Positions 54,906 through 63,622 of a stretch of DNA of 64,000 bases are shown piece by piece. The translations under genes were made by a program, and so were the position numbers. Under the pieces are notes generated by a model that did no database searches, was not told the DNA's origin, and saw only the letters and a list, made by a program, of their open reading frames with translations. The DNA lies in the NCBI RefSeq assembly GCF_913773725.1, contig NZ_CAJYGK010000160.1:124001-188000 (forward strand), written 5' to 3'. The stretch comes from an uncultured Aquabacterium sp. (lineage in GTDB: Bacteria > Pseudomonadota > Gammaproteobacteria > Burkholderiales > Burkholderiaceae_C). Numbering within the stretch: position 1 is the first letter of the stretch; every line of letters starts with the position of its first letter.

Positions 54906-55556
54906 ATGGCCCATCCTGTCCACCTCTTCGTCTACGACGGCTTTGCCGACTGGGAAGCGGCGTTTGCCATTGCCGGCATCCAGCAGCCGGCCTTTCAGCG
55001 GGTGCCGGGGCGCTACACCGTGTGCACGGTGGCCTTGAGCCAGGCGCCGGTGCGGTCCATGGGCGGTGTGGCGGTGCTGCCCGATCGCCTGCTGGACACC
55101 CTCACACCGGCCGAGAGCGCCATGCTCATCCTTCCCGGGGGGCTGGGCTGGGAAGAGGGCCAGCACAGCGCCGCGGCCGAGATGGCTCGGGCCTTCCTCG
55201 CGGGCAACGTGCCGGTGGCGGCCATCTGCGGCGCCACGGCCGGGCTGGCCCGGCTCGGCCTGCTCAACGGCCGCCGCCACACCAGCAACGCGCTGGCCTA
55301 CCTCAAGGGGGTGGCGGCCTACGAAGGCAGCGACCGCTACGAAGACCAGCCGGCCTGGCGCGATGGCCCGCTGATCACGGCCGGTGGCATGGCGCCGCTC
55401 GAATTCGCGCGGGAGATCTTCCGCTGCCTCGACGTGTACGACGAGCCGGTGCTGGCCGCGTGGTACGACCTCTACCGCACGGGGCGTTCGGAGCACTTCG
55501 CGCGGATGCAGCAGGCGGCCGACGTGTCGGATGACGTGAACGCGGCGGGCGACTGA
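54906..55556 (+). CDS. DJ-1/PfpI family protein
   Basis: A protein of about 216 residues with the DJ-1/PfpI fold; FVYDGFADWEAAFA begins the family domain and the nucleophile Cys is in AAICGATAGLA. Members include glutamine amidotransferase-like hydrolases and glyoxalase III-like enzymes; this one is closer to the YDGFADWE group of uncharacterised proteins. A TTG at 54891 has a better-placed ribosome site (GGAA 6 bp upstream) than the ATG at 54906, so the start is uncertain. It lies 39 bp (24 from the TTG) after selD, probably in the same operon. Confidence 0.82.
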   Translation: MAHPVHLFVYDGFADWEAAFAIAGIQQPAFQRVPGRYTVCTVALSQAPVRSMGGVAVLPDRLLDTLTPAESAMLILPGGLGWEEGQHSAAAEMARAFLAGNVPVAAICGATAGLARLGLLNGRRHTSNALAYLKGVAAYEGSDRYEDQPAWRDGPLITAGGMAPLEFAREIFRCLDVYDEPVLAAWYDLYRTGRSEHFARMQQAADVSDDVNAAGD

Positions 55557-55607
55557 GCCCGGCTGCCCCCGCGAGGCCTTGGGGAATGGCGTTTGCCCCG
55601 ATCGGCC

Positions 55608-56507
55608 ATGACCCCCTCCGATGCGCCCTTGATGGACTGCGTGATCGTCGGCGCCGGCCCCGCCGGTTTGGCGGCCGCGCTGTACCTGGCGCGGTTCCAC
55701 CGCCGCATCCGCGTGCTCGACAGCGGCGACGCCCGTGCGCTGCGCATCCCGCGGTCGCACAACGTGCCCGGTTTTCCCGACGGCATTGCGGGCCCCGAGT
55801 TGCTGGCGCGCCTGCGGGCGCAGCTGCTGCGCCATGGCGGCGCCGTGACGGCAGCCCGCGCCACCGGGCTCAGTCGGGACGAGCGCGGCTTTCTGGTGCA
55901 CGTGGGCGGACTGCGCTGGCCGGCGCGCCGGGTCTTGCTGGCCACCGGGGCCCGGGACCGCGAGATCGACCTGCCTGGCCTGCGCGCCGTGCGGGCCATC
56001 GGCCTGTTGCGAGAGTGCCCGATCTGCGACGGGCACGAGCACCGGGGGCGCCGCATCGGCGTGATCGGCAGCAGCCCGCACGCCGTGCGCGAAGCGCTGT
56101 TTCTGCGGCATTTCAGTGAACACCTGCAGCTCTTGCCGGTTCGGCCCGACGACGTGCTCGGCCGCGAGGGCCATGAGGCCCTGCAGGCCCGGGGCATCGG
56201 CTGGCGACCGGGCGGGCTGGCGGGGGTCGAACACAGGGGCAGCGTCCTGAGGGTGCACCGTGTGGTGGGCGATCCGGTGGAGGTGGACGTGCTGTACGCC
56301 GCCCTGGGATGCCAGCCCGCCGCCGACCTGGGGCGGGCGGTGCAGGCCCGCTGCGAGGCCGGGGGCAACCTCGTGATCGACGGCCATTGCCAGACCACCT
56401 GTCCAGGGCTGTTTGCCGCAGGCGACGTGACGAGTGGCTTGGACCAGATCGTCGTGGCCATGGCGCAGGGCGCAGTGGCAGCCACCGCCATCCACAACAG
56501 CCTGTGA
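55608..56507 (+). CDS. Thioredoxin-reductase-like FAD/NAD(P) oxidoreductase with CxxC
   Basis: A 299-residue flavoprotein: FAD Rossmann [14 protein letters not shown], a redox Cys pair in CPICDGHE, a second (NAD(P)) Rossmann [13 protein letters not shown] with a GxxxxS variation of the usual glycine motif, and [16 protein letters not shown] as the FAD C-terminal motif. It resembles low-molecular-weight thioredoxin reductases but lacks the canonical CATC. It follows the DJ-1/PfpI gene by 51 bp on the selD side. A role in reducing oxidised selenium or sulfur species is speculative. Confidence 0.8.
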   Translation: MTPSDAPLMDCVIVGAGPAGLAAALYLARFHRRIRVLDSGDARALRIPRSHNVPGFPDGIAGPELLARLRAQLLRHGGAVTAARATGLSRDERGFLVHVGGLRWPARRVLLATGARDREIDLPGLRAVRAIGLLRECPICDGHEHRGRRIGVIGSSPHAVREALFLRHFSEHLQLLPVRPDDVLGREGHEALQARGIGWRPGGLAGVEHRGSVLRVHRVVGDPVEVDVLYAALGCQPAADLGRAVQARCEAGGNLVIDGHCQTTCPGLFAAGDVTSGLDQIVVAMAQGAVAATAIHNSL

Positions 56508-56625
56508 CCCGCTTGGGGTGCGTGGTGCCCACGCGACCCAGGGGGGGCGCTGGACACAGGCTGTCACACGCGCGGTACGGGCTTGTTTCACACTGAGGGC
56601 AGGTTCACCATCAGAAAGACCAGGG

Positions 56626-57816
56626 ATGCAGATACCGGCCACGGGCACGGCGGGCGCGCCGGGCAGGCGCTGTCGACGCGCAAAGCATGGGGCGTTCCAC
56701 CGGGCGCCGGTCACGTGGGGGGTCATGCTGGCCTTGCAGGCTTGCGCGGTCTGGGCGCGGGAGCCCGGTGAGGCCAGCCGCTGCGCGCGCCTGCCGGACG
56801 ATGCCGCGCGTCTGGCGTGCTATGACGGCTTGTTCCGACCCGGCCCGGTGTTGCCGCCCGGTGTGGTCCCTCCCGCCCCGGATGGCCCGGCTGAGGGCGC
56901 GCGCTCGGGGGCTGAACCGGAGCGTGCCGAGGCCTTGCCGGGATTGCCCCCCGAGCGTCAGCCCCTGGACCCGGCCCAGGCCCCGCCCGCGGCGACCCTG
57001 CTCGACAAGGCCTGGGAGCTGACGCCCGAAGAAAAGCGGGGCACCTTCGCGGTCAAGACCTACCTGCCGAACTTCGTGCTGCCGGCCCACGTCAGCACCG
57101 AGATCAACCGGACCCCATCCTCGCCCACGCGGGGCCCCGCGCCGTCCCGCATCACCTACAAGCCGCTGGAGGTCAAGGTGCAGGTGTCCTTGCGTGCCAA
57201 GGTGGCCGAGGGGCTGCTGCTGCGGGATGCCGACCTGTGGTTCGCCTACACCCAGCGATCCATGTGGCAGCTGTGGAACACGCGGGAATCGGCCCCGTTC
57301 CGCAACACCGACCACGAGCCCGAGATGATTTACGTCGTGCCGATGGCGCGCCACACGCCCACCTTGCCGGGCGGCTGGCGCTGGCGCATGCTGCAACTCG
57401 GGCTGCAGCACCAGTCCAACGGGCAGAGCGACGCGCTGTCGCGCAGCTGGAACCGGGTGTACGCGCACGCGGCGCTGGACAGCGGCCCTTTGGCGGTGTC
57501 GCTGCGGCTGCATCGGCGGCTGCGCGAAAGCACCCGCAACGACGACAACCCCGACATCCAGCACTACCTGGGCAACGCCGAGTTCGGCGCGGCCTGGGTG
57601 GGGGGGCCGTCGACGGTGTCGCTGACATGGCGCACCCGCTTGCCCGAACCCCGGCGGGGCGCGTGGCAGCTCGACTGGACCTACCCCGTGCACCGCGACC
57701 GCCCGGCGGGGCTGCGCTGGTACGTGCAGCTGTTCTCGGGCCACGGGGAGACGCTGCTCGACTACAACCACCGCCACGACAGCCTGGGTGTGGGGTTGTC
57801 GCTCTTTCAGTTCTGA
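56626..57816 (+). CDS. pldA: Outer-membrane phospholipase A
   Basis: A 396-residue PldA/OMPLA-type outer-membrane phospholipase. After an N-terminal region with a signal-like helix (WGVMLALQACAVWA) and a Pro-rich linker comes the 12-strand barrel domain; the catalytic triad region LQHQSNGQSD...SRSWNRVY contains the expected His, Ser and Asn in the PldA spacing. It ends with an aromatic residue (QF), as porin-fold proteins do. The start at 56626 is the best in-frame ATG before the signal helix. A role in phospholipid turnover and membrane asymmetry is inferred from the family. Confidence 0.9.
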   Translation: MQIPATGTAGAPGRRCRRAKHGAFHRAPVTWGVMLALQACAVWAREPGEASRCARLPDDAARLACYDGLFRPGPVLPPGVVPPAPDGPAEGARSGAEPERAEALPGLPPERQPLDPAQAPPAATLLDKAWELTPEEKRGTFAVKTYLPNFVLPAHVSTEINRTPSSPTRGPAPSRITYKPLEVKVQVSLRAKVAEGLLLRDADLWFAYTQRSMWQLWNTRESAPFRNTDHEPEMIYVVPMARHTPTLPGGWRWRMLQLGLQHQSNGQSDALSRSWNRVYAHAALDSGPLAVSLRLHRRLRESTRNDDNPDIQHYLGNAEFGAAWVGGPSTVSLTWRTRLPEPRRGAWQLDWTYPVHRDRPAGLRWYVQLFSGHGETLLDYNHRHDSLGVGLSLFQF

Positions 57817-57850
57817 GGCCGTTGGGGCGCGTCGTGGCGCCGAGGGCCGC

Positions 57851-58675
57851 TCACTGCGGGGCGCTGGCCGCGGCCGGCGCGGGCTGCCCCGAAGGGGCGA
57901 CGGCGCGTGCATCGACCACGCCCGGGATGGGCCCAGTCTCGCGAGGGAAGGCGCCCAGCAGGGCGTCCACGCCTTCCTGCGGGCGGGCAATCTGCTGCAG
58001 GTCGGCCCGTTCGCGGCGACGCTCGGTGCTCTGCAGGCGCAGCCGCTGATCCCGCTGCAGCAGCAGGCCCGGGACGATCTCCCCGTCGCGGTTGAACGAC
58101 CACGCCAGACGGGGCTCGCCCAGGGGCAGCGCATCCCCGGGCACGCCGAAGGCGCCGGTGTGCCAGACATGCCAGGTCTTCCCGTAGCTGTTGACCTTGT
58201 CCCGCATCAGAGCCTTTTCGGCCGCGCGGGGGATGCCGGGGGCGATCAGCTGCCCTGACAGGATCTCCCCGTTGTGCGGGTGCCAGTAGCGGCGCTCGCC
58301 TTCGGGCAGGCGCAGAAACAGCTTTTCCGAGATGATGTACTCGATGCCGGTCAGGTTGGCGGTGCGCTCGGCACTGTCGAACAGCACGCACTGGGCGAAG
58401 TCTTCGTTGACCTGGTGGCAGAAGTGATGGGCCTCGACCTGATGGCCGGGGTCGTCCTTCATCGGATGAAAGCCGTTCAGGTAGATGTTCAGCGTCCCGA
58501 CGGGCGCATGGGTCTGCAGGGCGCGCGCGCCCAGCTCGAGCGCGCGTGTGCGGCGGCTCTTGTCTGCGCCGGGCGGGTGGGCGTCGGGCGCAATCTGCGC
58601 CAGGGGCAGGGAGCCGGACGAGCCCAGCACGGTGGCGATCACGGCCAGGCGGGCAGCACGCTTGCAGCTTGTCAT
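57851..58675 (-). CDS. DUF1264 (OBAP-like) protein
   Basis: A 274-residue protein whose central 180 residues match DUF1264: LNGFHPMKD, VEAHHFCHQVNEDFAQC, GIEYIISEKLFLRLPEGER, WHPHNGEILSGQL and YGKTWHVWH. Plant oil-body-associated proteins share this domain; the bacterial role is unknown. The N-terminus (KRAARLAVIATVLGSSGSLPLA) may be a signal sequence. The C-terminus is Pro/Ala-rich. It is convergent with pldA. Confidence 0.82.
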   Translation of the reverse strand: MTSCKRAARLAVIATVLGSSGSLPLAQIAPDAHPPGADKSRRTRALELGARALQTHAPVGTLNIYLNGFHPMKDDPGHQVEAHHFCHQVNEDFAQCVLFDSAERTANLTGIEYIISEKLFLRLPEGERRYWHPHNGEILSGQLIAPGIPRAAEKALMRDKVNSYGKTWHVWHTGAFGVPGDALPLGEPRLAWSFNRDGEIVPGLLLQRDQRLRLQSTERRRERADLQQIARPQEGVDALLGAFPRETGPIPGVVDARAVAPSGQPAPAAASAPQ

Positions 58676-58749
58676 CAGGGGGCCTCGGGCAGCAACACGG
58701 TGCCCGCCGGCGGCAAGCCGCGTGCCCGCGTGGGCGCCGCCCTGAGGGA

Positions 58750-59196
58750 TCAGCTCGACGGCAGGGCCGCGGGGCCGTAGGTCTGCAGAAAGCGCTCCGG
58801 CATGCGTCGCACCCGGCCTTGTGCGATGTCAACGCACACGTAGTGCGTGCGCCCGCGGAAGACGGTCGCGCCGTCGGTCTCGCGCACGAACTGGAAAGCG
58901 CGGTGCAGCGAGAGCTTGTCGACGGCGGTGATCCAGGTGGCCAGCAGCAGGGGCTCGTCCAGGCGTGTGGCCTGCAGGTAGGTCAGCTCGTGCTGGCGCA
59001 CGACCACCCCATGGCCCAGCGCTTCGTATTGCGCGGGGCCCAGGCCCAGGGCGACCGAGTGCGCCCAGGCGACGTCTTCCAGCCACTTGAGGTAGACGAC
59101 GTTGTTGGTGTGACCCATGAGGTCGATGCAGCTCGCATCGACGCGCACGGGCAGGGTGAACGGCTCGGGGTGATCCCAGGCAGGGGCGTCAGACAT
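58750..59196 (-). CDS. Acyl-CoA thioesterase, 4HBT/YbgC-like hotdog protein
   Basis: A 148-residue hotdog-fold thioesterase. The conserved DLMGHTNNVVYLKWLEDVAW segment has the Asp and the GHxNN motif of the 4HBT class; RQHELTYLQATRLDEPLLL follows. The start is the ATG at 59196 (an ATG at 59205 is possible). The preferred acyl-CoA is unknown. Confidence 0.88.
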   Translation of the reverse strand: MSDAPAWDHPEPFTLPVRVDASCIDLMGHTNNVVYLKWLEDVAWAHSVALGLGPAQYEALGHGVVVRQHELTYLQATRLDEPLLLATWITAVDKLSLHRAFQFVRETDGATVFRGRTHYVCVDIAQGRVRRMPERFLQTYGPAALPSS

Positions 59197-59236
59197 GGAT
59201 GGCATCAGGGCGAGCGGGCATCGCCCGATGATGCCA

Positions 59237-60007
59237 TCACACCCCGGTCGTGCGCGTGACGGCGTGCCAGGCGTCGGGGGCGACCGTCGGCAGGTGCTCG
59301 AAGCCCGGGCGGGCAAAGAGGTAGCCCTGGAACAGGTGCACCCCGAGGTCCTGCAAGGCCAGGCACTCTTCCGCCGTCTCGATCCCTTCGGCGATCACGC
59401 GGATGCCGAGGTCGGCGCACATCCCCATCGTGGCCTGCACGATGCTGCGGCGCACGCGGTCACGGTCGATGTGGCGGGTGAGCGCCATGTCGAGCTTGAC
59501 GATGTCGGGCTGGAACTCGGCCAGCAGGTTCAGCCCGGAATGGCCGGCGCCGAAGTCGTCAATGGCGGTGGTGAAGCCCTGTCGGTGGTATTCCGCGAAG
59601 ATGGCCTTGAGGTGGGCGTGATCGACCACGCGCTCGCTTTCGTTGACTTCGAACATCAGCCGCTCGGTCGGAAAGCCGTGGGTGCGTGCTGCCTGCAGCG
59701 TGGCGCGGATGCAGGTCTCAGGTCGGTAGACCGCATTGGGCAGGAAGTTGATGCTCAGCATGCCCTGCAGCCCGAGCTGCGCAGCCAACTCGATGGCGCG
59801 CACGCGACAGCTCTGGTCGAATGCGTAGCGGTTGGTGTCGTTGACCTGGGCCAGCACATGCGCCGCGGACTCCTGGGCCGGGCCGCGCACCAGGGCTTCA
59901 TGACCGACCACGGCCCGTGCGCGCACGTCGACCAGGGGCTGGAAGGCCATCGAGATGGGCAGCCGGGTGGTCTCGTCGTCGTGGCAGGCTCGGCAGGCGT
60001 GGGACAT
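59237..60007 (-). CDS. Stand-alone EAL-domain c-di-GMP phosphodiesterase
   Basis: A 256-residue cytosolic EAL protein. The active-site elements are present: EALVRG, the Asn in LSINFLPNAVY, Glu in FEVNESE, DDFGAGHSGLNLL, Lys in VKLD, the AEGIET Glu and QGYLFARP. It probably hydrolyses c-di-GMP. The N-terminus starts MSHACRACHDDE, a Cys-rich start seen in this EAL subgroup. No GGDEF partner or sensor is fused. The GGDEF protein at 38889-41007 is a potential antagonist. Confidence 0.9.
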   Translation of the reverse strand: MSHACRACHDDETTRLPISMAFQPLVDVRARAVVGHEALVRGPAQESAAHVLAQVNDTNRYAFDQSCRVRAIELAAQLGLQGMLSINFLPNAVYRPETCIRATLQAARTHGFPTERLMFEVNESERVVDHAHLKAIFAEYHRQGFTTAIDDFGAGHSGLNLLAEFQPDIVKLDMALTRHIDRDRVRRSIVQATMGMCADLGIRVIAEGIETAEECLALQDLGVHLFQGYLFARPGFEHLPTVAPDAWHAVTRTTGV

Positions 60008-60140
60008 CGTGAACGGGGGCAGTCAGGATCGGTGCTGGGTCGACGGGCGTTCGACGACCAGTCGACACCAATATGTCACAGAATCACAGGGGCCAGCATG
60101 CCGTGGGATCCAGACAACCCCGGGGGTGCCGGATGGCGGC

Positions 60141-61151
60141 TCAGGGGCGGGCCGGACCGCGCGGGTAGGTCGACGGTGCGACGCCTTCCCATCGCTTGAA
60201 CGCCCGTCGGAAGTTCGCCGGGTCGGTGTAGCCCAGGTGAAAGGCGATTTCCTGCAGCGTCAGTTGCCCCGCCTTCAGGTGTTGCACCGCCAGCTGATGG
60301 CGGACCTCGTCCAGCAGGGCAGCAAACGATGTGCCTTCCTCCTGCAGCCGGCGGTGCAGCGTGCGCGGCGTCATGTTGAACAGCCGCGCCGTCACCACCA
60401 GCGAGGGAAAGCCTGTCGGCTTGTCCAGCAGCAGTCGCCGCACCCGGCTGGCCAGGCCGTCGTCGGCGTGTCGCCGATCGAGCTCGCGCTGGCACAGGCG
60501 CACCGCTTCCTCGGCGCTGGCCGGGTCGGCGGTACTCAGCGGCTGGTCGATGCCGGCCAGCGGCAGCACGAGGCCGGACCAGCCTGCGCCGTAAGCGACG
60601 TCGCAGCGGAACATCGACGCGGCCAGGGCCGCATAGGCCGGTTCAGGCCCCCGAAAGCAGGCCTGTCGCACCGGGCAGGCGCCCATGGTGATGTGGTCCA
60701 CCAGGTTCTTCACCGTCAGCATCACGGCTTCACAGACGAGGTCTTCGAGCTCGTCGAGCGGACGGGCCGGTTCGAAGTGCACCCGCACGTGCTCGCCGTC
60801 GACCTCGTGGCGCACGGTGACCAGCGTTGTGCGCACCGGCACGAAGCGCTCGAACAGCACGAGTGCCTGCCGCAGTGAGCTGCTGTTCATCGCGGCGTAG
60901 CCCAGCATGCCGTGCGTGTTGATGCGCAACCGCTCGCCCACCAGCAGGCCGAGGGCCGGCTCCTGGGTGCTGGCGAGCGCATCGCGCATCAGCGCCTGAA
61001 AAACCGTGTAAGGCACCCCGGCGTCGGCCTGGGACAGCCAGCCCTCATCCAGCCCGTTGCGGCGCAGCCAGGCAGGCACGTCCATGCGCATGCCCGCCAG
61101 CAGATCGGCAATGAGGCGCAGGTACTGAACGGGCAGGGCGAAATCGGCCAT
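60141..61151 (-). CDS. AraC-family regulator with arabinose-binding-like N-terminal domain (OruR/ArgR type)
   Basis: A 336-residue regulator with an N-terminal domain of about 200 residues of the type found in OruR/FeaR/AlkS-neighbouring AraC proteins (LLVGERLRINTHGMLGYAAM), and a C-terminal AraC helix-turn-helix (RTLHRRLQEEGTSFAALLDE and EIAFHLGYTDPANFRRAFKR). It is divergent from the hydroxylase-reductase operon, with 108 bp between. A direct repeat TGTCAA spaced 21 bp lies there and is the likely operator. The inducer is unknown. Confidence 0.88.
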   Translation of the reverse strand: MADFALPVQYLRLIADLLAGMRMDVPAWLRRNGLDEGWLSQADAGVPYTVFQALMRDALASTQEPALGLLVGERLRINTHGMLGYAAMNSSSLRQALVLFERFVPVRTTLVTVRHEVDGEHVRVHFEPARPLDELEDLVCEAVMLTVKNLVDHITMGACPVRQACFRGPEPAYAALAASMFRCDVAYGAGWSGLVLPLAGIDQPLSTADPASAEEAVRLCQRELDRRHADDGLASRVRRLLLDKPTGFPSLVVTARLFNMTPRTLHRRLQEEGTSFAALLDEVRHQLAVQHLKAGQLTLQEIAFHLGYTDPANFRRAFKRWEGVAPSTYPRGPARP

Positions 61152-61159
61152 GGCGCGCG

Positions 61160-61188
61160 ATTGTCAAAAAATGACCTGTCGATGTCAA
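61160..61188. repeat. Two TGTCAA half-sites 21 bp apart, probable AraC operator
   Basis: TGTCAA occurs at 61162-61167 and 61183-61188, the same face of the helix two turns apart, as AraC-family dimers bind. They lie upstream of the probable promoter of the reductase-hydroxylase operon. Confidence 0.55.
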
Positions 61189-61197
61189 TTGGCGCCC

Positions 61198-61226
61198 TGT
61201 GCAGCCGGCCGTCGGATTTCTACGAT
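61198..61226 (+). promoter_or_regulatory. Weak sigma70-like promoter of the reductase-hydroxylase operon
   Basis: TGTGCA (61198-61203), 17-bp spacer, TACGAT (61221-61226). The poor -35 fits an activator-dependent promoter, with the AraC half-sites just upstream. Confidence 0.35.
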
Positions 61227-61259
61227 GCCGTCATCCCCCCAGCCAGCCCGAGACCCACC

Positions 61260-62303
61260 ATGCTGTCCCTCGTCTCCCGTCTGTTTGCGTCCCAGGGGCC
61301 GGTGACGGCCCACATCAACGGCCGCCCCGTGGCCCTGGCTCCGAAGGAAACCCTGCTGCAGGCCGCGCTGCGCGAGGGCATCGCCTTTCCGCACAGCTGC
61401 CGGGTCGGAGGCTGCGCCACCTGCAAGTGCAAGCTCGTGTCCGGCAAGGTGCGTGAGCTCACGCAGAGCGGCTACATCCTGTCCGACGACGAGCTCGATC
61501 AGGGCTACATCCTGGCTTGCCAGGCCGTCCCGCAGACCGACGTGCGCATCGAGGTGGACCTGTCGGCCCAACCCGCCCGCCGGCAGGTGGGCGGGCGCAT
61601 CCTGGGGCAGGAGCACCTCACGCACGACATCGTGCAGCTGCGCGTGCAGCTTGACGAGGCGATGGCCTACAAGGCCGGGCAGTTCGCGGATCTGACGCTC
61701 GAGGGCCTGCCTGGTGTGACGCGCAGCTATTCCTTCGCGACACCGGTGCAGCCGGACGCGCAGGTGAGCTTCTTCGTGCGCATGGTGCCCGGCGGGCGGT
61801 TCTCGACGTGGGTGCACACGCACGCGCTGGCGGGGCAGCGCATCTCGGTGCAAGGGCCTGCCGGCGACTTCTGGCTGCGACCTGGCACGGCACCGCTGCT
61901 GATGGCAGCCGGTGGCAGCGGGTTGGCCCCCATCCTCGCGATGCTGACCGACGCACGCGGCCAGGGTGTGAGCCGCCCCGTGACCCTGTTGTTCGGCGCG
62001 CGCCAGCAGCGTGATCTGTACGCCATGCAGGCCATCGAAGCGCTGGCCCGGGACTGGCCCGCCGACTTCCGCTTCCTGCCCGTGCTGTCGGATGAGCCAC
62101 CGCGCAGCACCTGGGCCGGTGAGCGCGGCCTGGTCACCGACGTGATGGACAACCTCGTCGCCCCGAACGCGCATGCCTACCTGTGCGGCCCCCCGCCCAT
62201 GGTGGACGCCGCGCGCGCGCTGCTGCAGCGCCACGGCCTGGCCGCCGCCGACATCCACGCAGACCGGTTCACGACCCTGCACGACAAGCCGCTGGCCGCC
62301 TGA
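61260..62303 (+). CDS. XylA-like NADH:ferredoxin reductase with fused 2Fe-2S ferredoxin domain
   Basis: A 347-residue electron-transfer protein. The N-terminal plant-type ferredoxin has cysteines at 47, 52, 55 and 87 (CRVGGCATC and ILACQ); the C-terminal ferredoxin-NADP+ reductase half has RSYSFAT (FAD site), AAGGSGLAPILAM and YLCGPPPMVD (NAD(H) sites). It is like XylA of xylene monooxygenase rather than an AlkG/AlkT rubredoxin pair. It lies 37 bp upstream of the diiron hydroxylase gene. Confidence 0.9.
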   Translation: MLSLVSRLFASQGPVTAHINGRPVALAPKETLLQAALREGIAFPHSCRVGGCATCKCKLVSGKVRELTQSGYILSDDELDQGYILACQAVPQTDVRIEVDLSAQPARRQVGGRILGQEHLTHDIVQLRVQLDEAMAYKAGQFADLTLEGLPGVTRSYSFATPVQPDAQVSFFVRMVPGGRFSTWVHTHALAGQRISVQGPAGDFWLRPGTAPLLMAAGGSGLAPILAMLTDARGQGVSRPVTLLFGARQQRDLYAMQAIEALARDWPADFRFLPVLSDEPPRSTWAGERGLVTDVMDNLVAPNAHAYLCGPPPMVDAARALLQRHGLAAADIHADRFTTLHDKPLAA

Positions 62304-62340
62304 GGCCGCGCCACGGCCTCATCACAACAAGGAGACAGAC

Positions 62341-63537
62341 ATGGCCCTCTTTCACTACCTCAAGTACTTTCTGTTCCACGCCATCGGCCTGATGTCGCTC
62401 GCGTTCATCCTGGCCGGCGGCGCATGGGTGACGGGCGGGCTGCTGACCGTGCTCGTCATCTACATGGTGGGTGACGCGGTGTGCGGCGACGACACCTCCA
62501 CCCCCGTTTTCCGCCACCCCGGCATCCTGACCTTCCAGCTGTGGATGGCCTTGCCGCTGCTGGCGCTGATCGTGTTCGCGGCCGTGTGGTCGGTCAGCCC
62601 GGGCGATCCCCTGGGGTTCGGGGCGTGGGTGGCCGCGCTCACGGGCTACGACGTGCTCGCCGCACGGGACGCCACGTTCTGGGGACACCACCTCTCGACC
62701 ATCCTGCTCACGGGCCTGATGATTGGCATGGTCGGGACCATCACCGCGCACGAACTGACGCACCGCACCTGGGATCCGGTCTCGATGCTGATCGGCCGCT
62801 GGCTGCTGGCCTTCAGCTTCGACACCATCTTCTCGATCGAGCACGTCTACGGCCACCATCGCTACGTGTCCACCATCGACGACCCGGCCACGGCGCCGCG
62901 CGGCCGCAACGTGTACTTCCACGTGGTGGCCTCCACGATCAAGGGCAATGTGAGCGCGTGGCGCATCGAGCGCCGCCGCCTGCAACGCGCCGGCCAGGCC
63001 GTGTTCGGTCCGCACAACGCCGTGATCCGCGGGCACCTGATGAGCGTGCTGCTGGTGGCGGGCGCGTGGGCTTTGGGCGGCTGGGTGGCGGCCGGCTTCT
63101 TCGTGGCCTGCGCGCTGTGGGGCAAGGCGCTGCTCGAGATCGTCAACTACATGGAGCACTACGGCATGGTGCGCGACCCGAAGACGCCGGTCCAGCCGCG
63201 CCACTCCTGGAACACCAACAAGCGCATCAGCTCGTGGTCGATGTTCAACCTGACGCGCCACTCGCACCACCACGCGCAGGGCGAGGTGCCCTACCAGGAT
63301 CTGAAGCCTTTCCCCGACGCGCCCATGATGATCAGCGGCTACCTCACCACCATCGTGGTCGCCATGATCCCGCCGCTGTGGCACCGGCTGATGACGCCCA
63401 AGGTGCTGGAGTGGGACCGCCGCTACGCCACGCCCGACGAGCGCCGCCTGGCCGCCGAAGCCAACGCCCGCAGCGGCATCCCGGCCCTGATGGCCCAGGC
63501 CTCGCCGCCAGCCGCCCCGCAGGCCCGCGCCGCCTGA
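62341..63537 (+). CDS. Membrane-bound non-haem diiron hydroxylase, AlkB/XylM type
   Basis: A 398-residue membrane enzyme of the alkane hydroxylase/fatty acid desaturase superfamily. It has about six membrane helices and the eight-histidine ligand set: HELTHR, HVYGHH, and RHSHHH, plus NYMEHYG. The last segment ([21 protein letters not shown], then [20 protein letters not shown]) is of the XylM type. AAGGAGACAGAC gives a strong ribosome site. With the XylA-like reductase it probably oxygenates alkanes, alkylaromatics or related hydrocarbons; substrate range cannot be read from sequence. Confidence 0.9.
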   Translation: MALFHYLKYFLFHAIGLMSLAFILAGGAWVTGGLLTVLVIYMVGDAVCGDDTSTPVFRHPGILTFQLWMALPLLALIVFAAVWSVSPGDPLGFGAWVAALTGYDVLAARDATFWGHHLSTILLTGLMIGMVGTITAHELTHRTWDPVSMLIGRWLLAFSFDTIFSIEHVYGHHRYVSTIDDPATAPRGRNVYFHVVASTIKGNVSAWRIERRRLQRAGQAVFGPHNAVIRGHLMSVLLVAGAWALGGWVAAGFFVACALWGKALLEIVNYMEHYGMVRDPKTPVQPRHSWNTNKRISSWSMFNLTRHSHHHAQGEVPYQDLKPFPDAPMMISGYLTTIVVAMIPPLWHRLMTPKVLEWDRRYATPDERRLAAEANARSGIPALMAQASPPAAPQARAA

Positions 63538-63622
63538 GCCCGGCCCAGACACACCGACGCGGGCTGTACCATCGCGGTCCCGCGGCCGGCCGGCTGCGGA
63601 GCACCGACTGTTGGTCTCCGAC

